In this document: piece after piece, positions 52,324 through 64,000 of the stretch
Position numbering within the stretch: position 1 is the stretch's first letter
How the letters are laid out: the number at the start of each line of letters is the position of its first letter
Source: Amblyornis subalaris
Lineage: Eukaryota; Chordata; Aves; Passeriformes; Ptilonorhynchidae
Reading direction: 5' to 3'
NCBI GenBank assembly: GCA_018881555.1
Contig: JACAXG010000018.1
Coordinates: 3,365,561-3,429,560 of the forward strand
Length of the DNA stretch: 64,000 bases
Made by a program: the position numbers and the translations under genes
The notes under the pieces: generated by a model
Seen by the model: the letters and a program-made list of their open reading frames with translations, nothing else
Database searches by the model: none
What the model was told of the DNA's origin: nothing

Positions 52324-55089
52324 AATTAATTGGGAATTAGCTGCACTCAGCTACACTGAGTTACCACCTCGTAACTCATGATATGGTAACATCACATGGC
52401 AATGTCACTTCATGAAGTAAAAAAAAGCTATGGAGGTATATTTTATCCTGAACTGAAGACTGGCCATACAATAGGTCTCTAGCCTTAAAATAGCTTGGCA
52501 ATCCTTTACAGGGCAGAAAAAAGAGGATCAGTCCCCAAAACATCAGCACTAAAAATCCATAACTGAACCTAATTAATCAATTAAGTCCCAGAAGTAGAAC
52601 TAGTTTGTAGTTCAAACACACTAGAAGAAGATTTCTGGAAAAGAGACCTGAAATAATTTTGTGGCATCCCTAGTCACCAGCACGAACACAGGGACATGCA
52701 GGGACCAAAAGCATCCATTAAAGGAATCTACATATAGGTACTACACCTCGCTGCTTTTTGGGCACAATGCAAATATTTTTCTAAAATCTTGATGTCTGCA
52801 AACCTCCCAGGTAAGGCTTACTGGTAAAGGAAGCTGTCCAAATGTGTGTTTTCCCTCTTCTCTTGTAATGAATTAATCATTTTGCACAGGCTTGTTTCTG
52901 TTTATTTTCAATGTCAGTGTAAGTTTTCCAAGCTCTGTTAAAAATGAAATATTGTCAACAACAAAACTAGAGACTAAGTATGTCTTTGAGTGACCCTGGT
53001 TGCCTACCCTCTTTCTTATGTGTTAAGAAGTTGAAACAATATTTGTGGTTGGCTATCAGCCACACTGCATTCATATACCACTCTGAATTTATTTTTCAGA
53101 CATTCGTCAGTGTTAAATGGTGTAAAGTATATCACATTGTTTGTGAAGAAATCTCACCTTTATGATCCCTTTCATTTCTGCCTAATTGTCTAAGATAAGA
53201 ATAGCTTGCTGTGCCTGAGGGGGAAATTTTCCATTACTGCTGAAAAGATAAATGGTATAAAGCAAAATGAACTTGGCTCATTACAACCTCCTGAAAAAAA
53301 GGCAAATTGGTCTTCAGAAATGATATAATAGAGCTGACACTTTTAATAGTCTGGAGTTCAAATGTGGCATTTTATATATTTTTCCATAAAGTATAATACA
53401 AACAATTACAGATGTTGGCAATAGTGAATGGTACTTAGTTTCTTTTACTAGCTTTATTGTATAAGTTCCAGAGGGAGGAAAATGGTTTTACCAATAACCG
53501 TTTTAATGAGGAGAGAAAGGTTACTTTTAAAGAAACATAACATACATTTCAATGTGTTTCTAGTCTTAATCTCTATAATAATTGCACTAATGCATTTTGA
53601 TCTACTATGAAAGTGCATAAAATGCTTAGAATGGTGAAAGCCAGACAGCTTATTTGATATTTTAAATATCTGGTGAGCTTTGCAAGACAGGTTTGAAAAA
53701 AGATTTCTTTCTTAGTACAGAACACAGCTCAAGCTAATGGTCGGGTTTTTACTTGGGATTCATTTAGATCAGTTACTTCTAAACATATTTTCGTTGTGTT
53801 GTGTATCATTAGTGCTTAACAGGTACACATTGATTGGCTGGAGAACTGAGTAACATCACATGCTTACATCTGAGAGTGGAAGGGATTAATATAATTGAGG
53901 TAATTGATGTGGTTAATCTCAAATATCCATACTGAAAAAAGAGGGAAAGCTTATCTATTACATGGATCACATAAGTTTACTTTGGTATATTGTTCCAGAC
54001 TAATGGAAAGGAGCTTCCAAATATATTGAAAAAAACATATATATTTATATATAAAATACATATATAAAAATATATTAAAAGGCATGTATATTACTGTCAT
54101 CTATGCACCAGTTCAGGAGCATCCCTAACTATTTAGATAAAAACATCTTGACTTCAGTAGGATTTAAATTCTGGGTTAGGCAGGTTTTTAAAGCAGTGCT
54201 GAACAGAGGACTTGACTTGAAGACATCAGATTAAGATGATTTTTCTGACAGTTTAATTCCATTTGCTCACAGGTCTGCATCTGACAGTCATTTTTTATCA
54301 ACTTCATTTTCCAAAAACAAACAAAGAAAAACACCTGGAAAGCGCTGCTTGCACACAATGCTCGTGCATACAGCAATACTTTTTGTTTTTTCAATGGAGA
54401 TCAGGTTCACAGATGGACATTTGCCATGAATTTTTTGATTGTACTGATTAGCACATGTTCTGGGAAATTTCTGCATTTTTATGTAGCCTGAGGAGAGCTT
54501 AATCCATTGCAGGTACTACCTACGCAGAATGTAGTAGAATGAAAACAATAATAATAATTCACAGATATTCAATTATTGCCTAACACAACATTACACACAT
54601 TTTTATGGATACTTATAACAAGAACAATGCAAGCTCATTAGCAACGGGAGAAGTATTCTAAATTATTTTATCAAAATTATTAATGCTACTTTTCCAATCT
54701 TATTGAGGTCAAATGTGTGCATCCATTTATTTGAATAAAAAAATAGATTAGTTCTGTACGAATAAACTTGTGTATGTCACCTTGCTTGTTCAATTCTCTC
54801 CCTTCCCCACAAGCAACCTCTGTGCTGTAAGAGGAATGAGGTCATAGGCATTGAGTCTTGAAAACACAATTTGCAATCCTTCTATGTACATAACTCTAAT
54901 GGGAAGGGGAAGGAGGTCCTGAGGATTGTGGAGTCTATTTCTGTTTTTGTGTTGTGCCAGGTCACCAAAAAAAGCAACTCTGAGGTGTACAGTGGCTCCA
55001 AAGACGCCAGGTTCCTTTTTGTTTTTTTTCTCTATTCCAAACTTTTAGCTTTTGACCTCAATCTTCTTTCTTTTCAATCTACCAACCTA

Positions 55090-55229
55090 TTTTTTCTTTC
55101 TCTCTCTCTTTCTCTCTTTCTCCCTTTCTCTCTCTCTTTCTTGCTTTCTCTCTTTCTCTCTTCCTCTCTCTCTCTTTCTCTCTTTCTCCCTTTCTCTTTT
55201 TGTCCCTTTCTCTCCTTCTCTTCCTCTTT
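55090..55229. repeat. Long polypyrimidine (CT-rich) tract
   Basis: About 140 bp of almost pure C/T, built from CTTT, CTCT and CCCTTT units with only two G interruptions (55143 and about 55206). Such purine/pyrimidine strand asymmetry can form triplex (H-DNA) structure. The open frame read through it is only low-complexity serine, leucine and phenylalanine, so it is not a protein. Confidence 0.95.
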
Positions 55230-55364
55230 AATTTTTCCTTTTTTTCTGCCTCATAATGGCACTTAATTTTTCTAGTTTCTGTGTCCTTGCTACTTTCAGG
55301 CTTTCAGGAAAGCTTTGACATTGTCCTGCAGGTTGAAACTCAGAGACATGGGAGCCAGAATAAG

Positions 55365-55408
55365 ACAAGCAAACACAACAAGCAAACACAACAAGCAAAC
55401 ACAACAAG
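55365..55408. repeat. 13-bp minisatellite, 3.4 copies
   Basis: Three identical 13-mers (ACAAGCAAACACA) at 55365-55377, 55378-55390 and 55391-55403, with a partial fourth. It lies 136 bp beyond the pyrimidine tract. Confidence 0.95.
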
Positions 55409-58400
55409 AAACAGTGGCTGCTATGTATATTAAAAGGGGATTGTACATGCTTCACTCTGAAGGCTATGTCAGTACAGACCAAATGCCATTTCTTTCAAAC
55501 GCTTCTTGAATTGGTACTCTCTTCAGCAGCAGAGGTTCAGTTATTTGGCAAACATCTACTAGAGTAAGTCAGCAACCCTTGCCACAGCCACCAACTTGTG
55601 CTGCAACAGAACTGCTCAGTAAATGACTCCAGATATCACCCAACACATTGATATAGGCATGTTAAAATCTGGAAGGTTTATTTCAATAACCATATTTCTT
55701 GCATTTGCTTGACATGTCTAATTGACGTAGATTTTCCCCCCACTATTACCAGATTCCTGGATCTTCAAAAGAGTATGTTTCTTTTAAGTCAGAAGTCAGA
55801 TCCTCAGTATTTATGTGTAAAATAAGTGTCCACACTGCAGTGAGATGTGTGACTGCAGCCAGCTTGCATGTCCCCAAGTCATCTTTCAGTGAACCACTTT
55901 GAATGCAAGTGGCCATGTAGCTTCAGGACAGTTCTTCCTCTCTCATTCTCCTGACCAGCTGGACACTGGTCAGCTTTGAACTGAGTAAATCATAAATCCT
56001 AGACCTTCATGAACAGCACTGTAATTACTGCAGGATCAAACCTGCGCTAACATTGTCCTGTACATGACTAATACAGTTATCCAGTTTTGTTCAAAGCTTG
56101 CTACTCACAGCCAAAGGAGTTCAGTGCATCTCAACGTTTCCATCTGTACCTGCCCTAAATGTTTACTCAGTGTCACTGGCAGGTTTTGCATGCTCTGTGT
56201 TGAACCGTGTGCTGCCAGCAGCCCTGGTACCAGCCTGGACTAGCTGACAGCCACCCAGGGTACAGATGCAGGGTGACAGTTGCACCTTCAGGTTTCAGTG
56301 TCAGCGTGCCCTGCGCTGGCAGCAGTGAGAGAGAAGGTGGCACGTGGCAGAGGCCAAGAGTATCACTGTGTCCAAACGAGCTTTTATAGGGTGTGAAACT
56401 GGCCTTAAACAAAGTTTATTTTCAAGGTGAGAGGTATACAAAATGAACTTTTATGCTGATTCTACAATTCCTCCAGTCTTCCTTGAGGCACAGATTTCTG
56501 TTCAAATGGTTTAGTGATACTATCCATCAGAGGGTTCAGTCTTTGTAATATATTGCACAGTAGTCCCTTGGTTTGACTCAGGAACGATATATCATTTTGG
56601 TATTGTTTTATAGCCTGTTGTCAGCTGTATATTTATCCTATTTATTTATTTATTGGGCAAGAATATCTGAAATTTCCAATAATCAATATTATGTTCAATA
56701 TAGCAAATAGAAACTAAAATAAAGAGGGATATCAGTGAAAGGAATATCAGCAAAATAATCATCAAGAAGTGCTAAAATTACCTGTCAATCTTAACTCCTC
56801 TTAATTTCAAACTAAGTGACAGTTAGAAATCATACACTTATTGGTGTTCCTAAGATTGGAAGTGCTAACTTCCCTTTCCTCAGGGCAGGGAAACTGTCCA
56901 CCCTTTCTGTAACCTTCAGGATCAATGATCTGCACGACAGACTTAATTTTTCTTTTTGAAGTTTAANTCCTTAGCAATATATGTACTGTAGTCACTACTG
57001 TCCAGATACCTCTGAGCCAGCATTAAAATATCCTGTTAAAGGACCTGTAGTAGATTAGCTCTAGTAGAGAGTAGAAACAGCTTGAGCTCTGTGTGCACTA
57101 TAAGTCTATAGCAGAAGCAAAGAAAATTAGCAAGAAACCTGGTCCATACTGGTGTCACACCATTTATCCACAACACGACACTGCTTGTAATGAAACTTTG
57201 CTAGAATAAATGTCGTTTAGGTGTGCTGGTGTAGAAACATGCTCATAAAGAGTCAAATATTGGGAATCTCCAACAATTACTGGATAGGGTTCTGGGGGAA
57301 AAAAAAAAAGGCGATGAATTAAGCAAGTGAGAACACTGCCAAAAGAAAGCACAGGATAAGAGATTAAGTGTGGAATGGAATCACATCAACCTTTCTGTGA
57401 AGCTGTGGAACATCAAATACGCCAGAACTTCTGGCTAAATTATAATGGGTCCCTGGCCAAAGCTGTTTTCTACTCTGGTACAATAGGAAGGGGTTAAGGT
57501 GAAGAAAAACACTGAGTTGCCCAGCAGGAATCTCCTTTTTTAGTTAAATAGGGGTACGTTTGGTGATTCTTCATTTAGCAGACTCCAGAGGCTTCCTAGG
57601 AACTTGCTTAGTAACATAATCAAATTAAATTTGAGAGAAACTAGGATTATAATTTAAGAGGTAAAAAATGTGTTTCTGTCTAGTTTGAATCACTAGAGGA
57701 AAAGTTTTCTAGAAATGTAACTTAGCTTTGGCCTGCACTCACAGCTCTGAACAAAGGGTATCATTGATCTCCCAGAGATATGCACCAGCAACCCTGCAAT
57801 CTCTGCCCCTTCACCTCTTCCTCCTTTGGGTCAGTATTGTGTAGAGAAGAACGGACAAGCACGTGTTCACATGGTGGAAACAGGACGGAGCAAATTCACA
57901 CTCAGAAGAGTCATTTCTTCTGGGGAAACAGCTCCTCACAGTGTAAAACTCAGATTTCTATGTAAAATAACTTATATCAGTGCTTAAAAAGAAAGAGTTG
58001 AATCAGTCCCCTTTATTACTAAACAGATGAAAAATACCACAGTTGTTTTTATATTTTTATTGCATATGGTAAATAGCTCTATTAAGCTAATGCTATAAAT
58101 GTAATAAATCTGTAAATTGTTTCCATCACCACGAGAAAACCTTGAAAGAAAAATTAAATATGAATTGTGATCCTTAATGAATAAATGCTTCATTCTAAAC
58201 ACGCTATTCCAGAAAATCCTTTTTATTTTAACATTCCAAAGTTATTGTCTCTCCATTTCCCTGTCCTTAACAGCAAGGTGCATCCATCTAACACTGTTCT
58301 GCAAGGAAGGATTCTTCTCTGTCAGCATTAATAACCAGAAAATCTAATTCCTCTTTCTTCCAGTTACAGTGACCTGTTCTGAAAGCTGAGATTTGAGGTA

Positions 58401-60141
58401 ATATCAAATGGAATGATCCTTTACAAATCAGATTTCTTCCCTTGCAAAATCCCTTGATGATGTGTTTCTGACGATGAAAGATGAAGATAAGAAATAAATC
58501 TGACTGATTTTCTTTTTTCTTGCAAAACAGTAAGTTCCCTGAATTTTAGTTTTGTTTCAGATGGCCTGAAATCTTCACGAGAGTTTAGTTCTGTAGAGCC
58601 AGTCAGGGGAGCAATTCTGAATTCAGACAAGAGGCTATTCTCTGTTCTCTGATGGGGAAATTACTATTGTGAATACTCATGGATACTCAGGTGTAGAGTT
58701 CACCAAGGAGATGAAGAATGTGTGCCCAGTTCTCTTTCCTGAATGCCCAGCATTTCAACATTCATTTTCCAGTCATGTATCTAAACCTCATGCTTTAGAG
58801 CATTTGGGATCCTTTAAAACATTTGGACATCTTTGCTCTACTTTGCACAAAGCATAAACCATTGTCAGTAAAGAAGAGAGGATGAAGAGCTTTGTGGTTG
58901 GAACTGCCACCCAGGATGGACGAGAGCTTCCTGCCAGGCTGCCTTTTGCTGAACAGCCTGACCTGCGGTGATGGTGTCACGGTGCTTCTGGCGACATAAA
59001 TATTTAACTACTTCCTGCTGAATGGAACAGTTGCACTGGCAGCATCTGCCTCAATCCCAGGATATTTAGCTTGGAAAAAGCACATGGCTGTCTTTTCTCA
59101 TGGCAGGGAGTACCCCTCAGGGAAGGGAGGGAACAAAATAATAGATTCTGTTTTCTCAAGTGTGTGTTCTTGTGGTTCAGGACTGAGCAAGAAAACATCT
59201 CTTGGGGGATTTTCACTTGTCCCATGATTTTGACTCTATATTGTGAAGAAGGAACACTTCTGCCATGTTGAACTCTATGACTTCTCTTGTGATGGTGTAA
59301 ATCAAATCAACATATTTTAAAAGTATTTTCATCTAGACCAATTTAGGCTGTTGAACTACAGAATTATTCATGCAGTCCTTGTAAACAGATAGGTAGATCT
59401 AAACAAACTAAACTACCAGACCTTTATTATTTGTCAAGTAGTAAAATTTTTAAAATATTTGGTTCCAGCATCTGTTCTTTTCCCTCTATGTATGTGCTCT
59501 CTTAGTGTCTTCTTCCAATTTCCATTTGTCTACTTCTCCAATCAGAGCTATTCATACACTTTTTTTGGTACTTCTTAATAAAACACTAGCATATTAACAC
59601 ATTTCTACATTCTATTTCACTTAAATTCAACCTTGTTCCAGCACTAGTTTTGCCCTCTTCCTTTGTTTTACAGAAAATGCTAATTTTGACTTTATTCCTA
59701 TGTGTCACAATGACACAGTTCTTTGGTATGGATAAATGTGAGTAAAACTGTGCAGAATCAGTGCTCCATGCAAGGGCAAGTCCTGCAAAGCTTAAACTGT
59801 AACAAACATGACAATATATTTCAGGAGAGTGGAATGGAAAAATTCATCTCAAGAACAGGAATAAGAGGAATCTGATTAGCATACAAGTGGAGGATAGAGA
59901 CACTGTGAGAGGTGAAATCCTTGTTCCACGAAGAACAAGAATTATTTACTGTACAACCATGTGGAATCTTCATGGGGAGATGAGTGGTTTCTTTAAATGT
60001 TTTGTTTAGGTATAAATCAGGTTTACTGTTACTTTTCAAATACGGCTGTATCCTGCACATCCTTTGACATTACAAAACAGTTTTCAAGTGCCAAAGCTAA
60101 AACAAAAACCCAGTGTGGATAGATAAGCAGAAGGCAGCTTA
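55409..60141. other. Unique AT-rich spacer, no gene seen
   Basis: No recognisable gene or transposon. A GC-richer patch at 56190-56350 has overlapping frames on both strands without domains. Other content: a (TTTA)n patch near 56638-56654 and a 12-A run near 57299. Confidence 0.5.
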
Positions 60142-60218
60142 GATGTCACCCATGTTTCTCTTTCATTGTCACCCGTGTGACAATGAAAGAGAATGTCACC
60201 CACATTTCTCTTTCATTT
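60142..60218. repeat. Perfect 17-bp hairpin flanked by direct repeat
   Basis: Arms TTCTCTTTCATTGTCAC (60156-60172) and its exact reverse complement (60177-60193) are separated by a 4-base loop, CCGT. A 26-bp direct repeat overlaps it: 60142-60167 and 60193-60218 agree except for three or so bases. The arrangement looks like a local duplication with a template switch. The stem is too short for a typical microRNA precursor. Confidence 0.9.
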
Positions 60219-60357
60219 CTCCACTGCTTTAGTTCTTGTTAATGTGTTTACTGTAACATATCATATTGATAGCCATGAAAATGAAAGCCTATTTATCATC
60301 AAAGAGAGGACTGGATCTTATGCTACACATTCCTTGAGATGAAATTTCAACTGGTTA

Positions 60358-60419
60358 AGAGCCAGTAGATATTTGGTCTGAAGGACTGCGAGCCTGTAGA
60401 TATTTTCTCCAAAGGACTG
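60358..60419. repeat. 31-bp imperfect tandem duplication
   Basis: 60358-60388 and 60389-60419 are both 31 bp and agree at 25 positions (shared GTAGATATTT and AAGGACTG-like ends). It lies 140 bp beyond the hairpin. Confidence 0.8.
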
Positions 60420-62111
60420 TTTCCAAGAGAAACAGTGTGAGATTTCCATGCAGAAGTCCTTCAGTCTCACTTTTGTTCCTCAGAGAGATAGGAATAGCCC
60501 ATCTATGCATTAGCTAGCATATTATTTTTTTACTTTCTTCTGTTTTTTCTTTTTTCCTTTTTATTTTTCTCCTGTAATATAGACTAAGATTTGAAATTGT
60601 AGCTCTGCTTAGAAAACTTCCTGCGTCTTCCTGATGCACTTGACTGCACTCCAACCACAGCTCTCCATGTCCTGGTTTCTCTTCTTAGAAATTGTTTCAT
60701 AATGGTGAAATGACTGTTTTTAGGTACACCATGTATTATCTCATACTATGTAGAATCAACCTCAGCTGGCCATTTCAGCACCTTCCATTTCCAGAGAAGT
60801 GCAGAGGGACCATACTGTTTATAACTGGAACCCTTCAGCAACCTGGGAAAGCATCAAAAAGGAATTTCTGTTCCACAACACAGAAAGGATGGGTTACATT
60901 TTAAAGACCAGGATCTGCAAAGGGAATTAAGTTACAGATTCTATCTCAAGTGATTCTGTGTGCAGTTTAGATCTGTTGTTAGATCTGTATATTTATCCTA
61001 CTTACAACATTTCTGTAATCTCTTGGTCAGCTCAAAACCCTGTAGGAGGAATCAAAAGCAAGAAGGAAGAGCAGCTGTCCTTATTCCTTGGAGAGCTCTC
61101 TAACTAAATTCTCCAACAGTGACATGTAAGCAGTGTGCATTTCTGCATGTTTTCTTAGCAAACCTTGAGAATACCACAAAATGCCTAAAGAGGCAATTTC
61201 CTTACAGCAATGGGACCCCCAGAAAGGGCTTTCTGTCAGCTGGGACCTTTTTTTCTCATCAATACAATGAGATATTTACATTTGGAGACTATAGTTTTTT
61301 CTTCAGTTTTCAAGTTGTCCTCATTAATTCCCATAGGAAAGTCTCAGCTTNTTTCAGTGGGTGTTGACATTTCTATTTCCAGAGGCAATAACTCTGTGAT
61401 CTGCTCAGTCACACAAGGACCTGAATTCTGCATTCAGTGAGATTAGGGTGAAAGCTGTAGCTGTGTTCAGAGTAAATAATTGAGCAACAAGTAGATATTT
61501 CCTATGTATTTCAGCCTTCAGTGGCCTCCTGGTTACCCCGCTGAAGACAGAATACAGCAGACTTTGTACCAAAACTCAACCCAGCAGTCCCAGTGTAACC
61601 TGAAAACCTAAAGGGGGCCCTGCCTTGGCTTGTTAACATCACAGGACTGACTTAAACAAAAGAGGGCTCCTTCATAGTAACTCTTCTTGTGAACACTAGG
61701 TTTCATCTTATTTCGTTTCATCATCAGTCAGAGAACATCTGCTCATTGTTCATTTTTGGCAGTCTTGAACTCCAACACAGAAAAACAACCAAGAGTCTTG
61801 TATTTACTTTTTACTCCTTCCAGAATTAAGAAGTTTGGAGTTACCATTAAAATTTTACTTTTCCTATTTTGAAGGGGGTGGAAGAAGGGCAAAGGGATGT
61901 TGGTGTAATAAAAAAATCACATGAATTTATACAAAAATATATGCATATGTCTTCTGGAATAAAATTAATGCTCAGAAGACTTTTTTAGTTAGCTAAGTGG
62001 TATTAAAAAGAACAGCAGCAAACCAAAAAAACCAAGGAAGACTTGTCTTTGTATTTACGAAGCAAAATAATGTTACTGAAATCTCGAACTATTATATTGC
62101 CTGCCTTATCT
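60420..62111. other. Unique AT-rich spacer, no gene seen
   Basis: No recognisable gene or transposon. A T-rich, pyrimidine-rich patch sits at 60520-60575. Open frames at 60692-60904 and 61119-61440 have no domain. Confidence 0.5.
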
Positions 62112-62116
62112 ACTTC

Positions 62117-63090
62117 TGTCAGGAATAAAGGGACAANTCTTGTTTAATTAAAAGAACAGGTAATTTACTAACAGAAAAATAATTAGGGAAAAAAAAGGAA
62201 AAAATATTTGAAATCTGGAATTCAAAAAAAATAAAAGTAAATAAACCGGGTACGCAGGATCAGAGACCTGAAGCACCTGCCCGGCTGATAACCCAGGCAC
62301 GAAGTCTTCCAGCACTGGGCTCTGCTTCAGCTAGTCCGAAACAGGGTAAATTAATTAAATCTCTCCGAGGAGATAGGGCAGTAACCTCAGTGTCAACCTT
62401 TACCCAAGCTAGTCCACGGCAAGAGAGCAGCTCCTGCGGCTNTGCAGGGGTTTTTACTGTCTCCTGGTTCCACCCCCGACCGCCCACAGTCCAGCCCACA
62501 AGGCCCAGGAGGATTGGTGCAGTCCCGCGGTGAAGTCATGCAAGTCCTCCCATGGCTCGCTGCCGTCAGGGGAAGAGTCCCTCGGCGGGAAAATCATTCT
62601 AATTGAAATGCAGGCCAGGGTGGGGCTGNGCTGCAGCTTAACTGCTAGTTGCTAGAAATAGCCCGGGGCTTCCCCAGGAGGGTCTGCTGTACCTTAATAT
62701 CAGGGCTTAAAAGAATACTCAAAAGGGAATAGGCAGTTTTTCTAACATAGGAAAACTCATGAAAATTAACTAAAACAACACACAAATATCTTGAATCAAT
62801 CCAACAGCCTACTAGTTAACATACTTTTAACACTAAAATTTCATAAAACTGTTTTAAAACATGTCTTCAACAATTAACTTTTTCAAACTTTAAAAACATT
62901 CCCAGAGGGAAACTTCATAAACTATGGTCTTAACATTCATCCTATAACAATCAAATTTGATAAAAGATTTTTAACAACTTCTCAACATCACTAACAATTA
63001 AACTCATTAAACATCTTAATAACTTTTAAATCAATTAAGGGATCATTAAAAACATGCNAAAGCCAATAATAGGGGTGTTCATAAATAACA
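62117..63090 (-). mobile_element. Solo LTR with intact 5-bp target duplication
   Basis: A 974-bp block with TG at its left end (TGTCAGGAATAAAG) and CA at its right end (ATAAATAACA), so it reads TG...CA on either strand. ACTTC at 62112-62116 is repeated exactly at 63091-63095, a 5-bp target-site duplication. Composition changes inside: AT-rich ends and a CpG-bearing middle (about 62240-62690, roughly 17 CpGs), as in an LTR with a promoter core. No gag, pol or env is attached. A 5-bp duplication fits ERVL-like (class III) or some other vertebrate retroviruses. The minus orientation is preferred because the long AT-rich part then forms U3 and an ATTAAA signal (plus 62143-62148) lies near the 3' end, but this is weak. 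The frame at 62260-62499 is not a known protein. Confidence 0.75.
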
Positions 63091-63095
63091 ACTTC

Positions 63096-64000
63096 CAATA
63101 TGTAAAATGGATTGACTTTGATTAAGAGTGTTCTTGAGGATAAGAATGTAAGTTAGTGGATACAGTTAACCAGCTTGGATGGATGATGCAATACAAACTT
63201 TTCTTACTAAAACACAGCTAGAAATAAAGTTTCCAGCTTTAGTATACTATAATGGTAATTCATGAGTAACCTGTTTTCTCACATTAATTTTAAGCTGGCA
63301 GGCTTCCATTATATAATGTTGACTTTGGAGTGAACTCCTTCAAAGCTCTCTTGAAGGCATTAACTTTCAATTTCAAAACTGCTGTAGAGGAAAAGAGATA
63401 TTGGATCTCCTTGGAATAGTTATGCTGTGAGGGAAATGCTGTTCTTGCTCCTGGGTTAGAAACTATGCTGAGAAGGCTCACAGCCTGTTGGGAACATCGC
63501 ATTTGGACTGAGCTGTCAGTATTCTCTGCTCAGAAATTGTTGTAGAAAATGAATAGTGTACCAACTGTCTTCATCACTAATAATCTGTCTACAGAACTAA
63601 AGGTACGGGAGGGGAAAAAACTGTGAATGTGGTTACTACAAATAAATCAGTAATTAGATGCAGAAGTGTGAAGTTTTTGCTTTAAAAAGTTACACAGTAA
63701 AGTGATGAAATGGCTATATCTGAATTTTTTTATCATTTTAGGAAACCTTGATATAACTGCTAAAGAGCCCAAAAGCAGTCTTGAGGCTCATAAACTGTAT
63801 TTTTAACCTTTTACTAGGTATATTTGGGGTTTTGCAAACTGAAGACTGCAGATAACTTGTGACAGCACTCAGAACATGTGGGTTCAGTACTGGCTTTTCT
63901 GCAAGTCCTAGACTATGCAATATCTCCTCAAAACTACCTCTGGTGCACCAGCATTGGGATAGAAGATTGTGCAGAGTTCCTGAGGGTGACATTTAATGGA
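63096..64000. other. Unique AT-rich spacer, no gene seen
   Basis: No recognisable gene or repeat. The open frames at 63290-63502 and 63738-63992 (minus) have no domain; the latter approaches the window edge. Confidence 0.5.

Larger units (their letters stand above)
44111..55089. other. Unique AT-rich spacer, no gene seen
   Basis: About 11 kb with no recognisable gene or transposon. The GC-richer patch at 46440-46780 holds long frames on both strands; the plus one begins at a GTG, not an ATG, and none has a domain. Frames at 47940-48197 and 51034-51408 were also read without recognition. Small structures (a TAAT cluster, a 17-bp tandem repeat and a palindrome) are listed separately. An AT-rich patch of ATATAT/TATAAA units lies at 54028-54080. 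Confidence 0.5.

Noticed and set aside
54871..55266. 131-codon open frame with a long Ser/Leu/Phe stretch
   Set aside because: The second half is just the translation of the CT-rich simple repeat, and the first half shows no domain.
62260..62499. Minus-strand 79-codon frame in GC-rich sequence, considered as a gene
   Set aside because: It lies wholly within the solo LTR bounded by the 5-bp duplication, so the composition is that of the LTR middle.
1..64000. Bacterial-type systems (operons, CRISPR, defence islands, prophage)
   Set aside because: LINE and LTR content, AT-rich spacer and absence of packed long frames show a vertebrate nuclear genome. No regularly spaced repeat array exists.

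Overview
This is AT-rich, gene-poor vertebrate DNA, almost certainly from a bird. The main evidence is the repeats. There are six copies or fragments of the avian LINE CR1, with recognisable ORF2 protein blocks and, in several copies, the CR1 3' end. There are also two solo LTRs of endogenous retroviruses. I found no convincing host protein-coding exon, no tRNA or rRNA gene, no CRISPR array and no operon-like structure. The many short open frames lack homology I can recognise, extended coding bias or splice context, so I read them as chance. The window is best described as an intergenic desert or the inside of a very large intron.

Layout. 1-0.95 kb: unique AT-rich DNA. 0.95-4.4 kb: a long minus-strand CR1, damaged by an internal deletion and split by a plus-strand solo LTR with its own promoter and poly(A) signal. 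4.4-17.5 kb: unique DNA with one plus-strand CR1 3' end (7.45-7.98 kb). 17.5-18.5 kb: a degraded CR1 scrap, an (AAAC)-like simple repeat, and a compact CpG-rich island at about 18.23-18.55 kb, the best candidate host regulatory feature here. 18.5-36.5 kb: unique AT-rich DNA. 36.48-38.06 kb: two arms of about 128 bp in inverted orientation, about 1.3 kb apart. 38.1-44.1 kb: three more CR1 copies (minus, plus, plus) and a (TA)n tract. 44.1-62.1 kb: mostly unique DNA with a 140-bp pyrimidine tract, a 13-bp minisatellite, a perfect 17-bp hairpin and local duplications. 62.12-63.09 kb: a solo LTR with TG/CA-type ends and an exact 5-bp target-site duplication. 63.1-64 kb: unique.

No genes here work together as a system. 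The content is host spacer DNA shaped by retroelement insertion and decay. The structures most worth a second look are the inverted pair around 36.5/38.0 kb, the isolated CpG island near 18.4 kb, the LTR nested in CR1 with three reverse CCAAT boxes, and the solo LTR with intact duplication. Many isolated single N bases are scattered through the window and look like consensus ambiguities, not assembly gaps.
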